Source: Streptomyces acidicola
Lineage (GTDB): Bacteria; Actinomycetota; Actinomycetes; Streptomycetales; Streptomycetaceae
Length of the DNA: 41,710 bases
Reading direction: 5' to 3'
Assembly (NCBI RefSeq): GCF_009377235.1
Contig: NZ_VMNX01000065.1
Span: 1 to 41,710, forward strand
Shown here: positions 32,315 through 40,245 of the stretch, piece by piece
How the letters are laid out: each line of letters opens with the position of its first letter
Numbering within the stretch: position 1 is the stretch's first letter
The notes under the pieces: model-generated
Database searches by the model: none
Told to the model about the DNA's origin: nothing
The model's input: only the letters and a program-made list of their open reading frames with translations
Translations under genes and position numbers: made by a program

Positions 32315-32323
32315 CCGGGAACC

Positions 32324-32782
32324 CTACTGAACGGGGAACGACCGCCCCTGCTCCGCCTCCGGCGGCGGCCCGAAGATGCGCCGCTCCGTCTCATCGATCG
32401 GGAGGTCGTTGATGCTGGCCTCGCGCCGGGTCATCAGCCCGTGCTCGTCGAACTCCCAGAGCTCGTTGCCGTAGGAACGCCACCACTGGCCGTCGGCGTC
32501 ATGGCATTCGTACTGGAAGCGGACGGCAATGCGGTTGCCGTCGAAGGCCCACAGGTCCTTGCGCAGCGCGTACTCCCGCTCGCGCTCCCACTTCGCGGTG
32601 AGGAACGCGACGATCGCCGCGCGGCCGGTGAGGAAGGTGTCGCGGTTGCGCCAGACCGAGTCCTCCGAGTAGGCGAGCGCGACCTTGTGGGGGTCGCGGG
32701 TGTTCCAGGCGTCCTCGGCGGCCTGGACCTTCCGCGCGGCGGTCTCACGGGTGAAGGGCGGCAGAGGCGGGCGGTCGGTCAT
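32324..32782 (-). CDS. Nuclear transport factor 2-like protein, DUF1348 family
   Basis: A 152-aa SnoaL/NTF2-fold protein. 'FTRETAARKVQAAEDAWNTRDPHKVALAYSEDSVWRNRD' and 'WAFDGNRIAVRFQYECHDADGQWWRSYGNELWEFDE' are characteristic of DUF1348; their function is undefined. ATG 32782 is preferred over longer frames because GGAAGGAC lies 8 nt upstream and homology begins there. It forms a short operon with the flavoprotein gene. Confidence 0.9.
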   Translation of the reverse strand: MTDRPPLPPFTRETAARKVQAAEDAWNTRDPHKVALAYSEDSVWRNRDTFLTGRAAIVAFLTAKWEREREYALRKDLWAFDGNRIAVRFQYECHDADGQWWRSYGNELWEFDEHGLMTRREASINDLPIDETERRIFGPPPEAEQGRSFPVQ

Positions 32783-32951
32783 GCTCACGTCCTTCCGGAG
32801 GCAACGGTGGCGACAGCGAGGGAGACGACAGCAAGGGAAACGTACATGGACAGCGCGACAGCCCGCGAGCGGGCGCTGAACTCCGCCGGAGGAGCAGGCG
32901 TTCGGGGACTGCCTCGGTGCTGCCGGCCGGATGTGCGGTCCCCGGCAGCGC

Positions 32952-34019
32952 TCACCGGGGCGCGGGAGCGGGAGCCGTGCTGTCGCGGACAACGAGCCGC
33001 ACGGGGACGACGGGGTCGGTCCGTGGCCCGTCCGTGCCGTCGAGCCGGTCGAGGAGGAGCCGCAGGGAGCGGGTGCCGAGCTCGGTGAAGTCCGTGCGCA
33101 CCGTGGTCAGCGGGGGCAGCAGATGGGCGGCCTCGGGGATGTCGTCGTAGCCGACGACGCTGACCTCGTCGGGGACTCGGCGGCCGGCCTCGTGACAGGC
33201 GCGCAGGACGCCCAGGGCCATCTGGTCATTGGACGCGAACACCGCTGTGACCTCGGGGCGCCGCGCCAGCCCCCGGCCCAGGGCGTAGCCGGATTCGGCG
33301 CTCCAGTCGCCCAGGAGGGGCTCGGGGACCTCGGCTCCGGCCGCTTCGAGGGTCTCGCGCCAGCTCGCCAGTCTCTGCTCGGCGGACGTCCAGCCCGTGG
33401 GACCGGCGATGTGCCAGACAGTCGCGTGTCCGAGCCCGAGGAGGTGTGCGGTGGCGGCGCGTGCCCCGGCCCGGGAGTCCGCGCTGACCATGGGGGTGCC
33501 GTCCCCGAGGGCGTTGTCGAGCGTCACCAGCGGGGTGTCGAGCCGGGCCTCGGCCAGCGCCCGGCCCACCCGGCGCTGCGGGGCGATGGCGATCACGCCG
33601 TCCGCGCCCTCGGCCGACAGCCGGTCCACGGCACGGACCACGGTGTCCTTGTCGGCCGTGTCGAGGGCGATGGAGCTGACCAGGTAACCGGCCTCCTGGG
33701 CGGCCGTGTTGATAGCGGTCAGGGTGGAGGCAGGCCCGTAGCGAGCCGCGTCGAAGGAGATCACACCGAGCATGCGGGTCCTGCCGCTGGCCAGGGACCG
33801 GGCGCTGCGGCTGGGCCGGTAGCCGAGCGACCGCATGGCGTCGAGCACGGCCTCGCGGGTCTCGGCGCGGACCGCCGGGTTGCCGTTGAGCACGCGGGAG
33901 ACTGTCTGCTTGGAGACACCGGCCAGCCGCGCCACGTCGTCCATCACGGGCCGCGATCCGGCGAAGTTGCGCCTGCTGCGGCCCCTGGGGGCGGCGCCGT
34001 CCGTGGCGCTTCGGGTCAT
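32952..34019 (-). CDS. LacI family transcriptional regulator, partner of the GH35 gene
   Basis: A 355-aa LacI/GalR repressor. After a basic N-terminal tail of about 25 residues comes the helix-turn-helix and hinge ('VMDDVARLAGVSKQTVSRVLNGNPAV', 'LGYRPSRSARSLASGRTRMLG'). The sensor domain includes 'VFASNDQMALGVLRACHEAGRRVPDEVSVVGYDDIPEA' and 'PPLTTVRTDFTELGTRSLRLLL'. ATG 34019 has GAAGGAAG upstream; longer frames have no support. It follows the GH35 gene by 101 bp on the same strand. The perfect palindrome at 36585-36600 ahead of GH35 is its likely target. Confidence 0.93.
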   Translation of the reverse strand: MTRSATDGAAPRGRSRRNFAGSRPVMDDVARLAGVSKQTVSRVLNGNPAVRAETREAVLDAMRSLGYRPSRSARSLASGRTRMLGVISFDAARYGPASTLTAINTAAQEAGYLVSSIALDTADKDTVVRAVDRLSAEGADGVIAIAPQRRVGRALAEARLDTPLVTLDNALGDGTPMVSADSRAGARAATAHLLGLGHATVWHIAGPTGWTSAEQRLASWRETLEAAGAEVPEPLLGDWSAESGYALGRGLARRPEVTAVFASNDQMALGVLRACHEAGRRVPDEVSVVGYDDIPEAAHLLPPLTTVRTDFTELGTRSLRLLLDRLDGTDGPRTDPVVPVRLVVRDSTAPAPAPR

Positions 34020-34120
34020 GGCGGCTGCTTCCTTCGACCTCGTGGCGACGGCCCGGCGGTTCCGTCCCGCCCGGCAGGCCCACAGGATAGGGCGGGCGGG
34101 ACGGGGCGGCGCCCAGGGCC

Positions 34121-36535
34121 TCAGCCCGCCCCGACCGACCAGGACCGTACGGTGATCCACTCGGCCCGCTCGACCGCCGCCACTGCCCCGTCGCCCGCCC
34201 CCTCGGGTGCGTACACCCTGGCGTCGGCGTGCCGGGGCAGCACCCTCAGCCGCAGCCCTTCGGCACGCGGGGCCCCGGCGGGCAGCCGGTCGAGGCCGAG
34301 GTCCCAGACGCGCCCGGCGTGGAACTGGTCGGCGACCAGCGTGTCCCCCACGTACGCGCGCGCCACGTCACCCGTCCAGTGGACGCGGAGCAGGGTTTCC
34401 GCCGGAAGGTCCTCCGGTACGTCGACGCGGTACTCGGCCGCGGTCGTCTCGAAGTACTTGTCGGTCGGCGCGCTCGCCCGGCCCATCACTCCCGTGACGG
34501 GCTCGGGCGCCGGTCCCGCGGGCCGGAGCCGCGTGACCCGTGCGACGGTGACGTCGGGTCCATCGGTGACGTCGGACCCGCGGCCGGCCGGCACCGTGTA
34601 GCGGGTGAACACCCCGTCCTGCGTGGCCTGTACGTCCGCCCCGGCCACCACCGGAGCACGGCCCGGCGCGGGCAGGACGGCGAACGACAGCTCCGGGGAC
34701 GGGCCGTGCACCCGTACCTCGTCGGCCGCCTCGTCGAAGACGACCCCGTCGGCGCACAGCACGAGCCGCTCGGCGCCCCATGCCACGCCCCGGTAGAGCG
34801 TGCGTGCCGTGGCCGCGTCGAGCACCAGCAGGCCGACGCGCCCGCCGTCCACGGTGTCCACCTCGACCAGGGCGTCGGTGCCGGGCCGCAGACCGGTGAT
34901 CAGGGTGCGGTCACCGAGCTGCGCGATGTCGCCGGAGGGAGTGCTGACCGATGTGAACGTGCCGGTTTCCAGGGCTAGTTCGGGGGTGATGCCGTCGGTG
35001 GCGGCCAGCACCAGGACGGTTCGGCCCTCGTCGTCGACGGTGCACACGGGCTGCGCGGTGGCCCAGTCGAGCCGCAGACCGGCGACGTCGAGGCGCAGCG
35101 GCCAGCAGAAGTAGGCGCCCGAGGGCACGATGACGGGCGTACTGGGCAGGGTCAACGGAGCAGTGGAGCCAGGGAGTTCGATGGCGAAGGTGGTCTCCGG
35201 ATGATCCGGCAGCGGCTCGTGCGGCTGGTGGTTGGTGACGAACAGGAAGCCCGAGCGGCCGTCGCCTCGCACGGCCCAGCGCAACGTGTCCCGGTCGTGC
35301 TGGCCCGTCGGCACCCGCTCTGGGAGGACCGACTCCATGACCGCGATGCGATGGCCGAAGTCCGCCAGCAGCAAGTGCTGGAGGCGCAGTTCGTGGTATG
35401 AGGGCCGGTACTGGCCGTACTCGCCGAGCGGTGCCTGGAAGTCGTACGTGAGGACGGGCAGGTCGTTGGGGTAGCCGGTGGCGTGGGACTCCTGCAGGGT
35501 CGTCAGCTCCCCGGCGGGGTTGGTGCCGCCGTGGAACATGTAGTAGCCCTGCCACACCGATCCGCAGCCGATCTTGGTGAGGGCGAGCGCGCCGATGTCG
35601 GCGGCGTCGACGCGCGGCCGGCGGTGGTACGCGACAGCCATGCCGCCGCCCAGCTCGCAGGTGGCCCAAGGGAAGCGCTCCGCGAGGGCCGCCGGGTCGG
35701 TGTCGCGCACGGATGTCGGGCGCAGGTCGGCACCGATGCCCTCGTCGTCGCGGTGGTGGGTGAAGAAGAAGTGCTTGCGGCAGGTGTCGGGCCAGCCGCC
35801 GTCGGCCTCGGTCCAGAACGCCTCCGGGTAGCCGCCGTACAGCGGGAACAGCTCGTCCGGCGGAAGTTGTACTCCGCCCCAGGCGGTCGACGTCCACAGC
35901 GGGGCACTCAGGCCGAGCTCCTGGGCCATGCGCTTCAGGGTGAGCAGATGGCCGGGCTGGTCGTAGAGCTCGTTCTCGATCTGTATCGCCACAACGGGCC
36001 CGCCGTGGGCGCGGTCGAGGCCGCGCAGCTGCTCCGCGACGGCCGCGTACCAGTGCCGTACGGGCTCCAGGTAGGCCGGATCGTCGGTGCGCGGCGTGCA
36101 GGGGCGGGCGAGGAGCCAGTCGGGCAGGCCACCGCCCCGGACCTCCGCGTGGACCCAGGGCCCGATGCGGGGGACGAAGTCCAGTCCGTGACGGGCACAC
36201 AGCTCGGCGAAGCGGCGCAGGTCCAGATTCCCGTCGAAGCGGACACGACCCTCCACCTCCTCGTGGTGGATCCAGATGACGTAACTTGCGACCGCCGTCA
36301 CCCCTCCCGCCTTCATCTTCAGCAGCTCCTCCTCCCACGCCCCGGCGGGACAGCGGGAGTAGTGGAACTCGCCGGAGACGGGGAACCAGGGGCGGCCACC
36401 GCGGGTGAGCCAGCGGCTGGTCACCTCGATCGGGTCGGGCACTCCGGGCACTCCGGGCGCGTCGGCGAAGGGCAGGTGGCCGGTGAGCGGGGGTGCGGAG
36501 GGCGCGGGGACACGGAGGCGGTGCGGGGGTGTCAT
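34121..36535 (-). CDS. GH35 beta-galactosidase, apparently cytoplasmic
   Basis: An 804-aa glycoside hydrolase that should cleave terminal beta-galactosides. No signal peptide is visible. The TIM barrel (about residues 40-380) has 'GRPWFPVSGEFHYSRCPAGAWEEELLKMKAGGVTAVASYVIW', the acid/base Glu189 in 'AIQIENELYDQ' and the likely nucleophile Glu294 in 'WATCELGGGMAV'. 'GYYMFHGGTNPAG' and beta-rich accessory domains follow to the C-terminus, with a final jelly-roll-like region (about 690-780). ATG 36535 has AGGAGAAG about 8 nt upstream. Downstream is a LacI gene. Confidence 0.93.
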   Translation of the reverse strand: MTPPHRLRVPAPSAPPLTGHLPFADAPGVPGVPDPIEVTSRWLTRGGRPWFPVSGEFHYSRCPAGAWEEELLKMKAGGVTAVASYVIWIHHEEVEGRVRFDGNLDLRRFAELCARHGLDFVPRIGPWVHAEVRGGGLPDWLLARPCTPRTDDPAYLEPVRHWYAAVAEQLRGLDRAHGGPVVAIQIENELYDQPGHLLTLKRMAQELGLSAPLWTSTAWGGVQLPPDELFPLYGGYPEAFWTEADGGWPDTCRKHFFFTHHRDDEGIGADLRPTSVRDTDPAALAERFPWATCELGGGMAVAYHRRPRVDAADIGALALTKIGCGSVWQGYYMFHGGTNPAGELTTLQESHATGYPNDLPVLTYDFQAPLGEYGQYRPSYHELRLQHLLLADFGHRIAVMESVLPERVPTGQHDRDTLRWAVRGDGRSGFLFVTNHQPHEPLPDHPETTFAIELPGSTAPLTLPSTPVIVPSGAYFCWPLRLDVAGLRLDWATAQPVCTVDDEGRTVLVLAATDGITPELALETGTFTSVSTPSGDIAQLGDRTLITGLRPGTDALVEVDTVDGGRVGLLVLDAATARTLYRGVAWGAERLVLCADGVVFDEAADEVRVHGPSPELSFAVLPAPGRAPVVAGADVQATQDGVFTRYTVPAGRGSDVTDGPDVTVARVTRLRPAGPAPEPVTGVMGRASAPTDKYFETTAAEYRVDVPEDLPAETLLRVHWTGDVARAYVGDTLVADQFHAGRVWDLGLDRLPAGAPRAEGLRLRVLPRHADARVYAPEGAGDGAVAAVERAEWITVRSWSVGAG

Positions 36536-36584
36536 CAGGGCTTCTCCTGGCCGGAATCGGGGAGCGGGCACATGAAGCCCACCG

Positions 36585-36600
36585 ATGTTACCGGTAACAT
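36585..36600. promoter_or_regulatory. LacI-type operator upstream of the GH35 gene
   Basis: ATGTTACCGGTAACAT is a perfect 16-bp palindrome with a central CG, the form of LacI-family sites. It lies 50 bp upstream of the GH35 start codon. The LacI gene downstream of GH35 is the natural candidate to bind it (inference). Confidence 0.82.
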
Positions 36601-36652
36601 ACAGCCGGTCAAGATCTCCTGCGCCGCCTTCCGGACCTCGGGATGGCCGGGA

Positions 36653-37096
36653 CTACAGCGGGGACTCCTCGGAAGTGACGGTCGGCGCGAAGGCCCGGGC
36701 CACCGCGAGGCTGTCCTCGTACACGTGATGCCGTACGACCAGTCCGTCCTCGACGGTCAGGTGCAGGGCGAACGGGGCGCTGTAACGGCGCCCGGTGCCC
36801 TTGGCCGTCTGGCGGATCACGCCGAGGACGACCGCGTCGGCGCCGTCGACGAGGATCCGCTCGATCTCGGTGCCCGCCTCGCCGGGAACGTGGTTCTGGG
36901 CGAGTTCGCGGTAGTGGGCGGCGGCGTCGGCCCGCGTCGACCGATGGCGGATCCACGGGGTCTCCGCGCGGCCGTGCTCGCTCTCGGGCCAGCTCAGGCG
37001 CCAGTCGCCGCGCTCGGCGTACAGCTCGGCGACCCGCTCGGGGTCACCCTCCCCCATCCGACGCAGCAACTCCTCGACCACGGCACGGGTGGACAT
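36653..37096 (-). CDS. SnoaL/NTF2-like small protein
   Basis: A 147-aa protein with the ketosteroid-isomerase/SnoaL cone fold: N-terminal helix 'STRAVVEELLRRMGEGDPERVAELYAERGDWRLSWPE' and strands 'IERILVDGADAVVLGVIRQTAKGTGRRYSAPFALHLTVEDGLVVRHHVYEDSLAV'. The function is open; many such proteins are isomerases, cyclases or scaffolds. ATG 37096 has AGGAGG about 8 nt upstream. It is not part of the GH35 operon as far as spacing shows; the two genes are 117 bp apart. Confidence 0.88.
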   Translation of the reverse strand: MSTRAVVEELLRRMGEGDPERVAELYAERGDWRLSWPESEHGRAETPWIRHRSTRADAAAHYRELAQNHVPGEAGTEIERILVDGADAVVLGVIRQTAKGTGRRYSAPFALHLTVEDGLVVRHHVYEDSLAVARAFAPTVTSEESPL

Positions 37097-37266
37097 GGGA
37101 CGGCCTCCTGGTCTTCCGGTTTCTCTCGGGTTCCTACGGCTCTTCGGGTTCTTCGGGTTCTCTGCTGGTTCTTCCAGCCGTCGGCCCCAGCCCTCCGGGG
37201 CGGTCACCACCTTGCCTGAGCCGTTCGCGTTATGGCGATTACGCGGGAGGTAAGACTCGGCTCGGG

Positions 37267-37288
37267 ACCGGGATGAATGATTCCCGGT
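37267..37288. repeat. Small inverted repeat in a divergent promoter region
   Basis: ACCGGGA (37267-37273) and TCCCGGT (37282-37288) with an 8-nt spacer lie 54 bp before the start of the plus-strand oxidoreductase gene. It could be an operator or 5' hairpin. Confidence 0.35.
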
Positions 37289-37341
37289 GCGACTGTTGGT
37301 ACTACTGAGAAGAACAAAGCAGCGACGATGGGACGGAAGTC

Positions 37342-37803
37342 ATGCCTCTTGAGGGCGAGTACGTGCCCAGCCCGACGGACTGGGTGCGCAAGCAGGTCGA
37401 GTTGTACGAGAGCACGGGCGGAGCCGAGGGAACGACATTGCTGGACACGGGCATGCCCGTCGTCATCCTCACCACGCGCGGCGCGAAGTCCGGCAAGATC
37501 CGCAAGACCCCGCTGATGCGCGTGGAGCACGAGGGCCGGTACGCGGTCGTGGCCTCTCTGGGCGGCTCGCCCAAGCATCCGGTCTGGTACCACAACGTCG
37601 TCTCCGATCCTCACGTGGAACTCCAGGACGGGCCCGTACGCCAGGACATGGCGGCGCGTGAGGTCACCGGGGACGAGAAGGCCCTGTGGTGGGAGCGCGC
37701 CGTCGCCGCGTATCCGCCGTACGCGGACTACCAGAAGAAGACCGATCGGGTGATCCCCGTCTTCGTGCTGGAGCCGGTAGCCGGAGGCTCATCAGCCGGA
37801 TGA
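37342..37803 (+). CDS. Deazaflavin (F420)-dependent nitroreductase-family oxidoreductase (Ddn type)
   Basis: A 153-aa protein of the split beta-barrel Ddn family, which uses reduced coenzyme F420 to reduce small molecules such as quinones or nitro compounds. Family signatures are 'PVVILTTRGAKSGKIRKTPLMRVEHEGRYAVVAS' and 'GGSPKHPVWYHNVVSDPHVELQDG'. Length and order are normal for a complete member. ATG 37342 follows GGACGGAAG at short spacing. F420 dependence follows from the family and is common in Streptomyces; the substrate is unknown. Confidence 0.9.
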   Translation: MPLEGEYVPSPTDWVRKQVELYESTGGAEGTTLLDTGMPVVILTTRGAKSGKIRKTPLMRVEHEGRYAVVASLGGSPKHPVWYHNVVSDPHVELQDGPVRQDMAAREVTGDEKALWWERAVAAYPPYADYQKKTDRVIPVFVLEPVAGGSSAG

Positions 37804-37967
37804 GCGGTCCGTAGTGGTCCCGTGGCAGACTGTCACGCGCACGCCCGGCGCCCAGGCGACGTCGGGCACCCTCCTCGGTGAGATCGCGAGACCTTGCCGA
37901 CCAGCGTCCGGAGGGACGTGTCACGAGGGCTGACGGCTCCCGCCATCCAGCACCAGGGCACGAAGGC

Positions 37968-38130
37968 GATTGGCTCACATCCCTGAGCAAGACTGGGGAT
38001 CCCTAAGCCAATCTGAGACGCTGAGGAAAAGAGCACGAGAAAATCTTCGGTTTGGGAGGCATGGACCGACTCCCGCCGGGCATCCGTGCCTAAGGCCCCG
38101 CCGCGCTCCCCCGTCGCGGCGGGGCTTTCT
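37968..38130 (+). ncRNA. Candidate structured RNA ending in a strong terminator
   Basis: The region lacks a supported gene but has ordered secondary structure. GATTGGCT (37968-37975) pairs with AGCCAATC (38006-38013), enclosing ATCCC and GGGAT. An A-rich linker follows, then GGCATGGA (38058-38065) pairing with TCCGTGCC (38083-38090) with one G-U pair, then the terminator at 38092-38130. Base composition is lower in GC than the flanks. A tiny frame from ATG 38061 to TAA 38093 is embedded. The whole may be an sRNA or a short mRNA leader; the family is not identified. Confidence 0.45.
38092..38130 (+). terminator. Rho-independent terminator
   Basis: AAGGCCCCGCCGCG (38092-38105) and CGCGGCGGGGCTTT (38115-38128) form an 11-bp GC stem with a C-rich 9-nt loop, followed by TTTCT on the plus strand. 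It ends either the candidate RNA or transcription from the Ddn-family gene. Confidence 0.88.
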
Positions 38131-38379
38131 GCTGCCCCCCGGGCGTCCCGAGCGTGCCGCTGGCGCGGGGCGGGGTTGCAGGGCCGGGCCGCGTACGCCT
38201 TGCGGTCCCGTGGCGACTCTCCGCACTCTGCACTCTCCGTCGGACCTCGGTTTGTGTGTTCCTCGTTCTGTTCGCTCCGGCCGACTGCCCCGGTCGGCCT
38301 CGTTCACGCCGAGGTGCTGACCACGCTCGCCAGGGGTACCCGTATCCGGACACACCAGGCGGTCGAAGGAGAGATCCAG

Positions 38380-38676
38380 GTGGCCAAGAAGAAGAAACTC
38401 CCGCTCGCCTACCAGCCCATCGGGTTCGCGCTCGGCTGGCTGAGTGGCGCCCTGGCCGGGATGGCGTTCCGCACGGCATGGAAGGCGATCCGGCACGAGG
38501 ACGACACGCCCGACGCGCTGGACGAGGACCGCGACTGGGGTGAGGTGCTGCTGGCCGCGGCCGTTCAGGGCGCCATCTTTGCGGTGGTCCGCAGCGCGTT
38601 GGACCGCGCGGGTGCGACGGTCATCGCGCACCGGACGGGGGTGTGGCCGTCGTCCGACAAGGAGGACCGGGTCTGA
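38380..38676 (+). CDS. DUF4235 domain-containing small membrane-associated protein
   Basis: A 98-aa protein starting at GTG 38380 with AAGGAG about 9 nt upstream. A lysine cluster 'VAKKKKLPLAYQPIG' precedes a Gly/Ala-rich hydrophobic helix 'FALGWLSGALAGMAFRTAWKAI'. An acidic loop 'HEDDTPDALDEDRDWGEVL' is followed by a second helix 'LAAAVQGAIFAVVRSALDRAGAT'. This is the DUF4235 pattern common in actinobacteria; function unknown. Longer frames upstream cross the terminator and are rejected. Confidence 0.88.
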   Translation: MAKKKKLPLAYQPIGFALGWLSGALAGMAFRTAWKAIRHEDDTPDALDEDRDWGEVLLAAAVQGAIFAVVRSALDRAGATVIAHRTGVWPSSDKEDRV

Positions 38677-38744
38677 GGAGAGCCGAGGTTGAGGAGGGCT
38701 GGGACCGAGGAGAGCCGGGACTGAGGCGGACCGGCTCGCGGGCC

Positions 38745-39137
38745 TCAGCCCTGTTTCGGTGCCGTGGGCCGTACGCGGCGCAGGGTGAAGGAGTGGCCGG
38801 CCGGGTCGGCGTAACCGCGCTCCTCGAACGGCCCCGCCGGCTCCTTGATGTCCACGGGGCGCCCGCCGAGGCCGACGACCTTGCGTTCGGCCTCGTCGAG
38901 GTCCTCGACGAGGAAGTCCAGGTGGACCTGGAGGGAGTGCTCCGGGCGCGGCCAGCTCGGCGGGGTGGCGTTCACGTCGCGGCGGAACGCCATGCGGGTG
39001 TCGGCGGCACCCTTGATCTCGACCCGGTTGGCGGACGTGTCCGTCTCCTCGGCGTCGAGCAGTTCCTTGTAGAAGGCGGCGAGTTTCTCGGGCTCGGCGC
39101 AGTCCAGTACCACGACGCCTGCCTGTACCAGTGCCAT
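38745..39137 (-). CDS. VOC (glyoxalase/bleomycin-resistance) superfamily protein
   Basis: A 130-aa protein with the paired beta-alpha-beta-beta-beta modules of the VOC fold: 'AGVVVLDCAEPEKLAAFYKELLDAEE' in the first half and 'SLQVHLDFLVEDLDEAERKVVGLGGRPV...YADPAGHSFTLRRV' in the second. His and Glu/Asp residues suited to metal binding are present but the reaction is not predictable. ATG 39137 has GGAGGAAC immediately upstream. It is convergent with the DUF4235 gene. Confidence 0.9.
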   Translation of the reverse strand: MALVQAGVVVLDCAEPEKLAAFYKELLDAEETDTSANRVEIKGAADTRMAFRRDVNATPPSWPRPEHSLQVHLDFLVEDLDEAERKVVGLGGRPVDIKEPAGPFEERGYADPAGHSFTLRRVRPTAPKQG

Positions 39138-39585
39138 CGTTCCTCCGTCGGTGTCCTGTGCGCGGACGGCGGTCCGTCGGCGCCTGTGTGGTGCCGGGTA
39201 CCCCGTTCCGGAGAATCAGTCAGCCAGCGGCCGCGCGCTGGGCGGGATGGGGAAGTACAGGTGGAGAGAGGTCAGTTGACGGGTCGAATGACGAGTCGAA
39301 GCCTGCCTTCCCGGCGAATCGTTCGTCGCCGTCCAACGCCCGTACGCCCTCTTCTGGCTCCGGCGCGCGCCCGGTCGTAGATCGGGCACGCAAGTTGCCG
39401 GACGACTCACCCCTCAAATCGAAGACATATGTCAATCGAACATGCTGAAATTCACTCCAACGAGGGTAACTTGCAGAGCAAGGAACGGTTTTGCCATCGC
39501 GGAGACCCCGGTGACACGTCAACGTTCACGTGACATCGTCGCCCCGGCCCTCGGTGACTTGAGAGCCCTGCCATGAGGGAGCCGG
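39138..39585. other. Divergent intergenic region between the VOC and STAS genes
   Basis: About 450 bp without a supported gene. The part from about 39400 to 39530 is AT-richer and includes the 10-bp palindrome GACATATGTC (about 39424-39433) and TCACGTGA near 39528; it probably holds the STAS promoter. Nothing else is recognised. Confidence 0.45.
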
Positions 39586-39981
39586 ATGGAGGCAATGTCG
39601 GTGCACGACGGTTCCGCGCAGCCGCTCCGGCATCTGCGCGTCCGCAAGGAGTACGGGCACATCGTGCTGGAGTTCCACGGCGAGATCGACATCCTCGCCT
39701 CGCTGGAGATCATCCCGTACCTGGACTCCGCGACCGCCCGCCCAGAGCCGCACATCGTGATCGACCTGCGGCCCGTCGAGTTCTTCGACTGCTCGGGGCT
39801 GCGCCTGCTGTACCGGGCCCGGCGCAGGGTCCTCGCCCGGGGCGGGCAGCTGCACCTGCTGTGCACCCACGAGCTGACCCTGCGCGTCCTCAGGGTGACC
39901 GGCCTCGCCCGCCTGCTGCCACCAGCGGCCTCCCTGGAGGAGGCGCTGGCCCGTCCGGAAGCCACCTCGGGCACCGCCTGA
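39586..39981 (+). CDS. STAS-domain anti-sigma factor antagonist (second copy type)
   Basis: A 131-aa anti-anti-sigma protein of the SpoIIAA/RsbV class. The STAS fold spans about residues 18-120, with 'HIVLEFHGEIDILASLEII' and the phosphoacceptor Ser70 in 'FFDCSGLRLLYRARRRV'. It is clearly similar to the STAS protein at 5390 (shared FFDCSGLRLL core and 'RGG' turn), so they may answer to related kinases. ATG 39586 follows GAGGGAG by about 5 nt; ATG 39595 is an alternative. The PP2C fusion at 23510 is a candidate phosphatase. No anti-sigma gene is next to it. Confidence 0.9.
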   Translation: MEAMSVHDGSAQPLRHLRVRKEYGHIVLEFHGEIDILASLEIIPYLDSATARPEPHIVIDLRPVEFFDCSGLRLLYRARRRVLARGGQLHLLCTHELTLRVLRVTGLARLLPPAASLEEALARPEATSGTA

Positions 39982-40177
39982 CGCCGGGACGGATGCGGGT
40001 CCGCAGGTTCCCGTGCGGCGGGGGGACGGGACGCGTTCCCCGCCTACGCCGAACAGCGGTCGTGGTGGGCGTCCATCCGTACCAGTCACACCCCGGTGTA
40101 TCCGCCCACCGACCGGGGTCAGGCTGTCGGCGGCCGCGCCCGGGCACCCGTGCGTGCCCCGAACAGGTGTCGACAAA

Positions 40178-40212
40178 CCGCCAACTTGGCGTTCTGTCAA
40201 GGAATTTGGCGG
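40178..40212. promoter_or_regulatory. CGCCAA/TTGGCG repeat cluster upstream of the DUF4230 gene
   Basis: CGCCAA-c-TTGGCG (40179-40191) is a near-perfect palindrome, and a further TTGGCGG at 40206-40212 pairs with CCGCCAA at 40178-40184. The three half-sites lie 34-68 bp before the ATG at 40246, where a repressor or activator would bind. Confidence 0.45.
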
Positions 40213-40245
40213 GCAGTTGTGGAGACAGGAAGGAGGACCGTCGAC

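Noticed and set aside
37101..37190. Short tandem TTCGGGTTC repeats upstream of the SnoaL-like gene
   Set aside because: Imperfect low-complexity run of only a few units; likely slippage in leader DNA, not a functional element I can support.
37968..38130. Firm assignment of the candidate RNA to the 6C RNA family
   Set aside because: Only one C-rich loop with five Cs is visible; the family needs two such loops, so the name is not justified.
38279..38299. Hairpin GGCCGAC-loop-GTCGGCC upstream of the DUF4235 gene
   Set aside because: Seven-bp GC stem is expected by chance in such DNA and no riboswitch features accompany it.
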